Source: JAAYCI01 sp964371725
Lineage (GTDB): Bacteria; Bacillota; Clostridia; Oscillospirales; Ruminococcaceae
Length of the DNA: 15,094 nucleotides
Assembly (NCBI GenBank): GCA_964371725.1
Contig: CAYJNQ010000041.1
Span: 1 to 15,094 of the forward strand
Reading direction: 5' to 3'
In this document: positions 8,148 to 14,079 of the stretch, piece by piece
Layout of the letters: the number at the start of each line of letters is the position of its first letter
Position numbering within the stretch: position 1 is the stretch's first letter
Made by a program: the position numbers and the translations under genes
Notes under the pieces: generated by a model
Told to the model about the DNA's origin: nothing
The model's input: the letters and a program-made list of their open reading frames with translations, nothing else
The model's database searches: none

Positions 8148-8179
8148 TTTATTATATCACATTTTATTATATCACATTT
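8148..8179 (-). promoter_or_regulatory. Tandemly duplicated extended -10 promoter of the amidotransferase
   Basis: A 15-bp unit is repeated exactly (8149-8163 and 8164-8178). On the minus strand each copy contains TGTGATATAAT, an extended -10 box, at plus positions 8151-8161 and 8166-8176. Neither has a good -35. Two start sites 15 nt apart are predicted, with leaders of roughly 85-105 nt. The repeat could also be a tandem operator. Confidence 0.6.
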
Positions 8180-8230
8180 GCCTTTTGTTTGCCGCATCCA
8201 ATTGTTTGCATCGCCAAAAATATATTTTTT

Positions 8231-8259
8231 TTGACAAACAAGGGCCGGATTGGTATAAT
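8231..8259 (+). promoter_or_regulatory. Perfect consensus sigma-A promoter of the diguanylate cyclase
   Basis: TTGACA at 8231-8236, exactly 17 bp, TATAAT at 8254-8259, plus extended -10 TG (8251-8252). All twelve core positions match consensus. It lies inside a longer open frame that begins at 8021 and is the main reason to place the gene start downstream. Confidence 0.9.
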
Positions 8260-8274
8260 ACTCAGTTATACTGA

Positions 8275-8294
8275 AGCCCCGGTCACACGGGGCT
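8275..8294 (+). promoter_or_regulatory. Hairpin in the diguanylate cyclase 5' leader
   Basis: AGCCCCG (8275-8281) pairs with CGGGGCT (8288-8294) around a 6-nt loop. The hairpin would form within the first 10-30 nt of the transcript and ends 17 nt before ATG 8312. It could stabilise the message or tune ribosome access; it has no U-tract, so it is not a terminator. Confidence 0.5.
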
Positions 8295-8311
8295 CGCCGA
8301 AGAAAGATGGA

Positions 8312-9904
8312 ATGACCATGCCAACCAATGCATTGATTCTTCTTTTCAACCTCGTATTTTGCGTGCACAATTTGGCCTATCTCAGCTTGATTGAGAAGGC
8401 CTTTAAAATCACAAGTAAAAAGTTGAAAATCGTGTTGTTCAGCGCGTTGAGCGGCACGGCGGGCACCTTGATGCTAATCTATTTTGGCAGCATGTCGGCG
8501 CTTGGCTACGGCATTATGCTGGCGGTGTTCACCCTTACGGTGATGCTGTTTTACCGTGGGCAAAGCGTGGCGGCGCGCCTTGCCTGTGTGCTCTCTTTGA
8601 ACATTCACATCATGGCCATGCGCGCCTTTGTTACGGGCGTGCTTTCTTTGATGACGGGTGAAAGCATCTATGCACTTTCCCAAAATGTCACCACGTTTTG
8701 GGTTTGCCTCATCCTTACGGCGGCCTTGGGTGCGCTGGTGGCTTTTTTTATTTTGCGTTTTGTGCCCTCAAAATATCTTGTGGGGCTTTCCGAAAGCACC
8801 GAGCACCTCTATTTATACATCGTTACCGTTGTCATTGCCAATGTATACATGATTGCGAACGGCAATGTGTATATCCACGACATTTCCTATGGCTTTTTGC
8901 CTTGGCATCAGCTGATTGCGGCCTTCACTTGGCTGTTGATCAGTTATGTGAATGTGGTGATGCTCTCGGTGTTCAAGATGATGAAAGAACGGGAAAGCCA
9001 TTTGGAAAAGGACAGCATCTACAAGCAGGTTTTGGCCGGGCGCTCTGTTGTGGTGATGGATGTGAACTGCACAAAAGACCGGCTTACAAGCCTTTTGTAT
9101 CACGGCAGGCAAACCATCACCGCAGAGATGGGTTACACAGAATACATCAAGGAATTGCTGAGAAACCTGACCTTGGCCGAGGACTATGAGGGCATCTTGA
9201 AAGAATTTTCAGTGGCGGCGATGCGTGAGGCCTTTCAGAAAGACAAACCGGAAATGCGCCACAATGGGCGCATGGTGTTGGAGGGGCATGTGCGCTGGGT
9301 GAGCACGGCCGTTTCGGTGCGGCAAGATGAGAAAACCGGCGATTTGTTGGCCGTTATCAACATCACAGACGACATTCACGACGCCAAAATGCAAGAGACC
9401 GCCCTGCGCCTGGAAGCCGAGCGCGACGCCCTTGTGGGTGCCTACAACAAAAAGGCCTTTGAGGCACACACCAAAAGCTGGATGCAACATGGAAGCGGTG
9501 CCCTTTTTATGATTGACTTGGACAACTTCAAGGCCATCAACGACAATTTCGGCCATGCCTACGGCGACGAGGTGCTGCGCGAGGTGAGCCGCAAAATTGC
9601 GCAAAGTTTCCGCAGTGATGATATCATGGGCCGTGTGGGCGGCGATGAATTCATGGTGTTTGTGAAAAACGGGCAAACCCGAGGCGAACTGGCCAAAAAG
9701 GCCGAAAAACTGTGCGGCCAAATCATGCAGTCGTACACCGAGCAAAATGTGAGTGTTACCATCTCTTGCAGCATTGGAATTTCGCAAAAAAACGAAGACG
9801 AAAAATCGTTTGAAACCCTGTATGCCGAAGCCGATGAAGCCATGTATCGATGCAAGAAAAACAACAAAAACGGCTTTGTTATTTACGAAGAAGGGCCGCT
9901 ATAG
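8312..9904 (+). CDS. Membrane-bound diguanylate cyclase (multi-TM sensor, PAS-like linker, GGDEF)
   Basis: A protein of about 530 residues that should make cyclic di-GMP from two GTP. The N-terminal 220 or so residues hold about six hydrophobic helices, with no named sensor domain I recognise. A middle region of about 150 residues (HVRWVSTAVSVRQDEKTGDL...INITDDIH) looks PAS-like, and the C-terminus is a full GGDEF domain. The active-site GGDEF is at residues 443-447, and RSDD at 434-437, five residues before it, matches the RxxD product-inhibition site. The substrate/metal segment DLDNFKAINDNFGHAYGDEVL is intact, so the enzyme is probably active. The open frame extends to 8021, but the promoter at 8231-8259 excludes that start. 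ATG 8312 or ATG 8318 (better AGATGGA spacing) are the candidates. No effector gene or c-di-GMP riboswitch was seen in the window. Confidence 0.9.
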   Translation: MTMPTNALILLFNLVFCVHNLAYLSLIEKAFKITSKKLKIVLFSALSGTAGTLMLIYFGSMSALGYGIMLAVFTLTVMLFYRGQSVAARLACVLSLNIHIMAMRAFVTGVLSLMTGESIYALSQNVTTFWVCLILTAALGALVAFFILRFVPSKYLVGLSESTEHLYLYIVTVVIANVYMIANGNVYIHDISYGFLPWHQLIAAFTWLLISYVNVVMLSVFKMMKERESHLEKDSIYKQVLAGRSVVVMDVNCTKDRLTSLLYHGRQTITAEMGYTEYIKELLRNLTLAEDYEGILKEFSVAAMREAFQKDKPEMRHNGRMVLEGHVRWVSTAVSVRQDEKTGDLLAVINITDDIHDAKMQETALRLEAERDALVGAYNKKAFEAHTKSWMQHGSGALFMIDLDNFKAINDNFGHAYGDEVLREVSRKIAQSFRSDDIMGRVGGDEFMVFVKNGQTRGELAKKAEKLCGQIMQSYTEQNVSVTISCSIGISQKNEDEKSFETLYAEADEAMYRCKKNNKNGFVIYEEGPL

Positions 9905-9933
9905 AAGCAGCGCCCGTGCCGTGCATCAAAACC

Positions 9934-9968
9934 AAAAAGCTGCCTGTTTACTTTGGGGTGGCTTTTTT
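9934..9968 (+). terminator. Rho-independent terminator after the diguanylate cyclase
   Basis: AAAAAGCTGCC (9934-9944) pairs with GGTGGCTTTTT (9957-9967), with two G-U pairs, and is followed by T to 9968. It begins 30 nt after the stop codon. The next promoter overlaps this hairpin. Confidence 0.75.
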
Positions 9969-9975
9969 GTATAAT
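9947..9975 (+). promoter_or_regulatory. Candidate promoter of the aminotransferase operon
   Basis: TTTACT (9947-9952), 17-bp spacer, TATAAT (9970-9975). The -35 falls in the loop and the spacer in the 3' arm of the preceding terminator. A second -10-like TACAAT lies near 9985 without a clear -35. The predicted leader to ATG 10076 is about 95 nt. Confidence 0.5.
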
Positions 9976-10075
9976 GATAAAAGTGTACAATATCACCGGA
10001 AACTATAAGAGTATTGCCCAAATGTAAACCGTGAAACTTCCTCTTACAGCCGGCAAGAAAAGGAGTTTTGAGAAG

Positions 10076-11266
10076 ATGATGAACTATGAAGCACTGATTT
10101 CAGAAAGAGCCGGGAAGATGCGGCCCTCCGGCATTCGAAAATTTTTCGACATTGCGGCTGAAATGAAAGACTGTATTACCTTGGGTGTGGGCGAGCCGGA
10201 TTTTGAAACCCCGGCGGCCATTCGCGATGCGGGCATTCAAAGCCTGAACGAGGGACACACATTCTACACCTCGAACACGGGCATGGCCGAGCTACGCGAG
10301 GAAATTTGTGCCTATTTGGAGCGCCGCTTTTCGCTTTGCTACGACGCCAAAACCCAGGCCTTGGTTACGGTGGGCGGCAGCGAGGGCATCGACCTTTGCA
10401 TCCGTGCGCTTATAAACCCCGGCGACGAGGTGATCATTCCGGAACCGTGCTTTGTAAGCTACCATCCCATCACCACCTTGGTGGGCGGTGTGCCTGTGTC
10501 GATTCCGCTTCAAAACGAAAACCGTTTCAAACTGACGGCCGAAGAGCTTAAAAAAGCCATTACACCGCGCACAAAACTGCTTATTTTCCCGTTTCCAAGC
10601 AACCCCACGGGCGGCGTGATGCGAAAAGACGAGATGGAGGCCATTGCCGAGGTGCTGCGCGACACCGACATCACGGTGCTGAGCGACGAAATTTATGCCG
10701 AGCTTACCTACGGAGATGAAGAGCATGTGAGCATTGCACAGTTGCCCGGCATGCTGGAGCGCACCTTGTTGGTAAGCGGGTTTTCCAAGGCCTATGCCAT
10801 GACGGGTTGGCGGCTTGGCTATGTATGTGGCCCTGCGCGCCTCATTGCCGCAATGAACACCATTCACCAGTCGGCCATTATGTGCGCCCCCACCATGAGC
10901 CAGTATGCGGCCATTGCGGCCATGCGCGAAGCCGCAGACGATGTGGAGCACATGCGTGCAGAATACAACCGCCGCCGCCTGTTTTTGATGCAACGTTTCG
11001 AGGAACTGGGCTTGCCCTGTTTCGAGCCGGAGGGTGCGTTCTACGTGTTCCCGGACATTCGCAAAACGGGCCTTTCCTCGGCCGAATTCTGCGAGCGCTT
11101 GCTTATGGAACACAAGGTGGCCGTGGTGCCCGGCACGGCTTTTGGAGACAGTGGCGAGGGCTTTATTCGCATCAGCTATGCCTATTCGCTGGACCATTTA
11201 ACCAGCGCGCTGGAGCGTATTGGCACCTTTTTGGAGCAGCTGGAAGCAGAGCGAGGCCTTGTGTGA
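10076..11266 (+). CDS. Class I/II pyridoxal-phosphate aminotransferase
   Basis: A 396-residue fold-type I aminotransferase of the aspartate/aromatic (PatA/AraT-like) group, transferring an amino group between an amino acid and a 2-oxo acid. Visible motifs: LGVGEPDFETP near the N-terminus, GGSEGID in the cofactor-binding region, FPSNPTGG, SDEIYAELTY, the Schiff-base lysine in SGFSKAYAMTGWRLGY (K238), and the C-terminal FIRISYA with the carboxylate-binding Arg. The open frame can be extended to a GTG at 10031, but ATG 10076 has AGGAG at 10061-10065 and begins the usual MNYEALISERAGKMRPSGIRKF. The stop overlaps the start of the DUF362 gene by four nucleotides, so the two are probably co-translated. 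The substrate cannot be told from sequence. Confidence 0.92.
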   Translation: MMNYEALISERAGKMRPSGIRKFFDIAAEMKDCITLGVGEPDFETPAAIRDAGIQSLNEGHTFYTSNTGMAELREEICAYLERRFSLCYDAKTQALVTVGGSEGIDLCIRALINPGDEVIIPEPCFVSYHPITTLVGGVPVSIPLQNENRFKLTAEELKKAITPRTKLLIFPFPSNPTGGVMRKDEMEAIAEVLRDTDITVLSDEIYAELTYGDEEHVSIAQLPGMLERTLLVSGFSKAYAMTGWRLGYVCGPARLIAAMNTIHQSAIMCAPTMSQYAAIAAMREAADDVEHMRAEYNRRRLFLMQRFEELGLPCFEPEGAFYVFPDIRKTGLSSAEFCERLLMEHKVAVVPGTAFGDSGEGFIRISYAYSLDHLTSALERIGTFLEQLEAERGLV

Positions 11267-12408
11267 GAGAGCGTGTCTTTTTAGAATCCGTGCCCCCAAA
11301 CGACACAAAAACAGCCGTTTCTTCTATAGAACGGCTGTTTTCGCGGTTGGGAGACGATGTTCTGCCGCAAAAGGGAATGCGCGTGTTGTTAAAGCCGAAT
11401 TTGTTGGCAAAACACGCACCGCAAAAAGCCGTTACCACACACCCGGACGTGGTTCGCGGTGTGGTGATGGCATTGCAAAAGCGCGGCATCACCGACATTG
11501 TGCTGGCCGATTCGCCGGCCGGTGCACACACGGCGCTTGCCCTGCAGGGCATTTATCGCGTAAGTGGCGTGGAAGCTGTGTGCAAGGAGCTGGGCGTTGA
11601 GCTGTGCAAAGAGGCCGACATCGCCCTGCTACGCTGCGAAAATGCGAGCCTTGTGCACCGATTCACGGTGCTGAAGGCCGTGGCCGAGGCCGATTATGTT
11701 CTCAATTTGCCCAAGCTGAAAACCCACGTGCTTACGGGCATGAGTGGCGCTTGCAAAAACCTGTTCGGATGTGTGCCGGGCCTTGCAAAGGCCGAATTTC
11801 ACAGCCGATTTCCCGAAAAAGAGGATTTTGGGCATATGCTGTGCGATTTGTGTGAGGCCGTGCAGGCCGATTTGCACCTCATGGATGGCATTCTTGGCAT
11901 GGAGGGCGACGGCCCGGCCGGCGGCAGCATGCGCGAAACCGGCCTGCTTTTGGCCGCGCAAAACCCGCATTTGCTGGATTTGGCCGTGTGCCACTTCATG
12001 GGGCTTTCGCCCGCCGCCGTGCCAAGTTTGGCGGCCGCCATGCAGCGCGGGCTATGCCCCGGCACCTTCGATGTGGCTTTTCTGCACACAGAAGAAGAAG
12101 TGCCACCCGCGCCGTTTGTAAACTTTCGTTTGCCGGAAAGCTACCAAGGCAGCATGGATTTCAGCCGGCGAATTCCAAGGCCGCTGCAGGGCGCGGCCGC
12201 GCGGCTGACACGGCGGGCCGTGCCCCACCCGGTTGTGCAAAAAAAGGCCTGTGTGCTGTGTGGAAAATGCGCCGAAATCTGCCCGGCCAAGGCGGTTGAC
12301 ATGCAAAAAACAGCGGCTTATATTCGAAAAAAAGAATGCATCCGCTGTTTTTGCTGCCATGAAGTTTGCCCGGTGAAAGCCGTTTGGATCAAGCGCGGTG
12401 TTTTGTGA
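11263..12408 (+). CDS. DUF362 protein with C-terminal 2[4Fe-4S] ferredoxin domain
   Basis: A 381-residue protein with an N-terminal DUF362 domain (VLLKPNLL, TTHPDVV, LNLPKLKTHVLTGMSGACKNLFGCVPG) and a C-terminal bacterial ferredoxin module. Cluster ligands are C330, C333, C336, C340 and C359, C362, C365, C369, each CxxCxxCxxxCP. The biochemical role of DUF362 is not settled; fusion to a ferredoxin points to a redox or Fe-S function in the cytoplasm. The GTG start at 11263 overlaps the aminotransferase TGA (GTGA) and has GAGG at 11253-11256, a classic translational coupling. The frame is open far upstream (to about 10807), but that part is only the shadow of the aminotransferase. A terminator-like hairpin lies inside its 5' end. 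Confidence 0.88.
   Translation: MRERVFLESVPPNDTKTAVSSIERLFSRLGDDVLPQKGMRVLLKPNLLAKHAPQKAVTTHPDVVRGVVMALQKRGITDIVLADSPAGAHTALALQGIYRVSGVEAVCKELGVELCKEADIALLRCENASLVHRFTVLKAVAEADYVLNLPKLKTHVLTGMSGACKNLFGCVPGLAKAEFHSRFPEKEDFGHMLCDLCEAVQADLHLMDGILGMEGDGPAGGSMRETGLLLAAQNPHLLDLAVCHFMGLSPAAVPSLAAAMQRGLCPGTFDVAFLHTEEEVPPAPFVNFRLPESYQGSMDFSRRIPRPLQGAAARLTRRAVPHPVVQKKACVLCGKCAEICPAKAVDMQKTAAYIRKKECIRCFCCHEVCPVKAVWIKRGVL
11308..11341 (+). terminator. Terminator-like hairpin within the DUF362 coding sequence
   Basis: A perfect 12-bp inverted repeat, AAAACAGCCGTT (11308-11319) and AACGGCTGTTTT (11330-11341), with a 10-nt loop and a 3' T run. It starts 45 nt into the DUF362 frame. If it works, it would reduce transcription of DUF362 relative to the aminotransferase; translating ribosomes could prevent its folding. 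Confidence 0.55.
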
Positions 12409-12444
12409 AGGGAAGGCGAAAACCGGGATTTGCAAAAAACCACA

Positions 12445-12636
12445 CTACACAAGCACCAATGCCTTCTTAGGGCAAAAATTCACACACTTTCCACAACGAA
12501 TGCATACATCGTCTAAAACAGTGGGGGCCTCATGAGCCTTTTGCACCAAAGCCGCCACGGGGCAAACCCCCACCGATGGGCAGGCATGGTTTTGGGGACA
12601 ATTCTCTTGTATCACGACCAGTTTTTTGTTAGGCAT
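12445..12636 (-). CDS. Small ferredoxin-like [4Fe-4S] protein with irregular first motif
   Basis: A 63-residue protein. The second half has a standard motif C45-x2-C48-x2-C51-x3-C55-P. The first half is irregular, C13-x5-C19-x5-C25-P, instead of CxxCxxCxxxCP. By ferredoxin topology C45, C48, C51 plus C25 can bind one cluster normally; the other site would have only C13, C19 and C55, so a one-cluster protein or an unusual second site is likely. It is the last gene of the four-gene minus-strand operon, and its ATG lies inside the 3' end of the ArsR gene (8-nt overlap) behind GAGGGGG. Probably a soluble electron carrier. No hairpin terminator is evident in the 36 nt between its stop and the convergent DUF362 gene. 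Confidence 0.82.
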   Translation of the reverse strand: MPNKKLVVIQENCPQNHACPSVGVCPVAALVQKAHEAPTVLDDVCIRCGKCVNFCPKKALVLV

Positions 12637-12940
12637 GTTCCGTTTCCCCCTCTTGCTTGCAGTAGAGTTCTTTTAAGTGTTTCATCATTTCATAAATGCG
12701 CTCATCTTTTATGTGATACAGCACAGTTTGCGCCTTTTTATCATAATCCAGGATGCCGTTTGCCTTTAAAATGGCAAGATGCTGCGAGATTCCGGATTGG
12801 GTGATGTTTAATTTTTGAAGCAAATCGGAAACGCGCAGGGGCCCATTTGAAAGTTCGCACAAAATGAGCAAGCGGTTTTCGTTGGAAAGCACTTTGAGCA
12901 AATTGGCCAGCTCTTTTGCATTCGCTCTCATTTCTTCCAT
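12629..12940 (-). CDS. ArsR/SmtB-family repressor with SqrR/YgaV-like cysteine pair
   Basis: A 103-residue winged-helix dimer of the ArsR family: SNENRLLILCELSNG (helix 2), VSDLLQKLNITQSGISQHLAILK (helix-turn-helix) and the wing ILDYDKKAQTVLYHI. The metal motif ELCVCDL is absent. Cys28 in RLLILC and Cys94 in LKELYC are 66 residues apart, the spacing reported for SqrR (C41/C107) and BigR (C42/C108). From memory, the surrounding sequence resembles E. coli YgaV closely (LLILC, TSQHLA, LKNVYC). A persulfide, sulfide or other thiol-reactive signal is therefore a more likely inducer than a metal. The gene starts one base after the stop of the membrane Fe-S gene; ATG 12940 or ATG 12931 could be the start. 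It probably represses its own operon through the palindrome at 13730-13757. Confidence 0.88.
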   Translation of the reverse strand: MEEMRANAKELANLLKVLSNENRLLILCELSNGPLRVSDLLQKLNITQSGISQHLAILKANGILDYDKKAQTVLYHIKDERIYEMMKHLKELYCKQEGETEHA

Positions 12941-12941
12941 G

Positions 12942-13511
12942 TTATTTACCCCCGTTTTTTAGTTTGCAAATGCCTTGCGTCATGGTTCCCATCGGGCAGT
13001 AAACACAAAATCCGCGTGGTTTGAACAGCAGCATGGTGGCCATGCCAAGGATGGTGGAAGTGAGCATGACACTGTAAAACCCGAAAGCATACTGCGCTAT
13101 CCAAGGGGCAACCTCCGCCGTGTAGGCAAAATTCCAAGGCACCCGGAAAGTCCACAGCAGTGTTACCACCTGCGATAAATCGGCACTTCCTGCAAAAACA
13201 AGGTAAGTTGCATAGACCATGGTGAAAAACATGGTCATGAAAAAGGCCAAAAAACCATAGCGGAAATAGGGTGTGCGCACAAATTTTGGCAGGGGTTTGT
13301 TGCGCGATAATTTGGAGCCGACAAGGGCGAAAAGCTGCCCCCGGCCACAGTATCGGTTGCAATAGCTTTTGTTCCCCTTGAAAATGGCGATGAGAAGTGG
13401 CGTGAAAAAGAAAATCATGCCCAGCCATGCAAATAAAATGTTAAAAAAACCCAAAATAAAATAGCTGATTTCCACGATCCACATAAAATTGTACCATTTT
13501 TTACGTTTCAT
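12942..13511 (-). CDS. Membrane 4Fe-4S binding protein, NapH/NosR-like
   Basis: A 189-residue integral membrane protein with about four helices (roughly 11-28, 28-45, 84-106, 141-163). Two cysteine motifs sit at helix ends: C51-x3-C55-G-R-G in SYCNRYCGRGQ, and C169-x2-C172-P-M-G followed by C182. This is the pattern of the Fer4_5 domain of NapH, NosR and CcoG, in which cysteines at the membrane surface hold a cluster and pass electrons. Unlike NapH, it has no C-terminal pair of ferredoxin motifs; separate ferredoxins are encoded before and after it, as if the protein were split. The ATG at 13509-13511 lies inside the end of the upstream ferredoxin gene (11-nt overlap) and uses GAGGTGAAAG. The redox partner and substrate are unknown. 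Confidence 0.82.
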   Translation of the reverse strand: MKRKKWYNFMWIVEISYFILGFFNILFAWLGMIFFFTPLLIAIFKGNKSYCNRYCGRGQLFALVGSKLSRNKPLPKFVRTPYFRYGFLAFFMTMFFTMVYATYLVFAGSADLSQVVTLLWTFRVPWNFAYTAEVAPWIAQYAFGFYSVMLTSTILGMATMLLFKPRGFCVYCPMGTMTQGICKLKNGGK

Positions 13512-13713
13512 CTTTCACCTCGCGCTTGACCATGATTATGACAGAGGCCGGGCAAACTTTGCTGCATTTCCCACAACCGACGCACTTTTCTAAATCAACA
13601 CTTGCTTTGGTTCCGTTTTGAATTTGAATGGCACCAAAAGGACATTCCAAAACGCAGGTGCCACAAGCGACACATAAATTGCCAACCGTTGCCATATTTT
13701 TTTTATAAGCCAT
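13501..13713 (-). CDS. 2[4Fe-4S] ferredoxin, first gene of the redox operon
   Basis: A 70-residue ferredoxin with two complete motifs: C14-x2-C17-x2-C20-x3-C24-P and C44-x2-C47-x2-C50-x3-C54-P. I chose ATG 13711-13713, preceded by a perfect AGGAGG at 5-nt spacing; the frame extends 10 codons further upstream to an ATG with no ribosome binding site that lies inside the operator. It most likely passes electrons to or from the membrane Fe-S protein encoded next, with which it overlaps by 11 nt. Confidence 0.88.
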   Translation of the reverse strand: MAYKKNMATVGNLCVACGTCVLECPFGAIQIQNGTKASVDLEKCVGCGKCSKVCPASVIIMVKREVKDET

Positions 13714-13729
13714 CTCAACCTCCTGTTTG

Positions 13730-13757
13730 CAGTATATTAGCAATTTCTAATATACTG
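13730..13757. promoter_or_regulatory. Palindromic operator, probable ArsR binding site
   Basis: CAGTATATTAG (13730-13740) and CTAATATACTG (13747-13757) are perfect 11-bp inverted arms around a 6-bp spacer. AT-rich palindromes of this size over a promoter are typical ArsR-family operators. The right arm contains the -10 box of the operon promoter, so a bound dimer would block RNA polymerase. Only one copy is seen in the window. Confidence 0.82.
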
Positions 13758-13777
13758 TAAACAAAGCATCTTGTCAA
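13749..13777 (-). promoter_or_regulatory. Promoter of the four-gene redox operon
   Basis: On the minus strand TTGACA (plus 13772-13777), exactly 17 bp, TATATT (plus 13749-13754). The predicted start site is within or just after the operator spacer, giving a leader of about 30 nt that carries AGGAGG. This is a strong promoter that would need repression. Confidence 0.85.
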
Positions 13778-13963
13778 GCGCAGAAAAGAAAGTTTTGAAT
13801 TTTTATTTTGTGTAAAACAGGGCGAAAAAGGGCCGAAACCGGACGACAGCTTCACCCGCTGCCGGCGTGCTTTTACCAAGCATGATGCCGAAATGGGGGC
13901 GCGCACCACACCGAAAGCGGGCCGCTTGAAACGGCGAAGGCTTGGCTGCCCCCGCGCAATGGC
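13778..13963. other. Intergenic region between the redox operon and ispE
   Basis: No gene is recognised. An AT-rich stretch (13790-13815) is followed by about 150 bp of GC-rich sequence with several small inverted repeats, for example TGCTT/AAGCA near 13868-13882 with adjoining GGC/GCC, AAGCG/CGCTT at 13915-13927, and GGGGGC (near 13896) facing GCCCCC (near 13948). It could be a structured RNA or the remains of an intergenic repeat; I see no known RNA family. Confidence 0.35.
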
Positions 13964-13993
13964 TTGCGATTGCATTTGGCGGAATGGTATAAT
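13964..13993 (+). promoter_or_regulatory. Promoter of ispE
   Basis: TTGCGA (13964-13969), 18-bp spacer, TATAAT (13988-13993) with extended -10 TG at 13985-13986. The predicted leader to the GTG start at 14080 is about 80 nt. Confidence 0.65.
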
Positions 13994-14079
13994 GAGCTTG
14001 GGTTTTGTGCTGGCCACAACGGCAGACACAATTCGAAAAAAGGACGCATGAAAACACATTGAAAAGAGGGGGAGGGCCT

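Noticed and set aside
8021..8311. N-terminal extension of the diguanylate cyclase from an ATG at 8021
   Set aside because: It overlaps the divergent gene start and contains the perfect promoter at 8231-8259. The extension is low-complexity and has no ribosome binding site.
10292..11197. Long minus-strand open frame (301 codons) opposite the aminotransferase
   Set aside because: It mirrors the high-GC third positions of a well-supported PLP enzyme on the plus strand. It is rich in His, Ala and Gly, with no known motif or ribosome binding site.
10807..11262. N-terminal extension of the DUF362 protein
   Set aside because: The extended part is the out-of-frame shadow of the aminotransferase. 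The DUF362 domain begins right after the GTG at 11263, which has its own ribosome binding site.
12409..12444. Terminator between the convergent DUF362 and ferredoxin genes
   Set aside because: Only T/A runs are present, and I could not build a stem of useful length.
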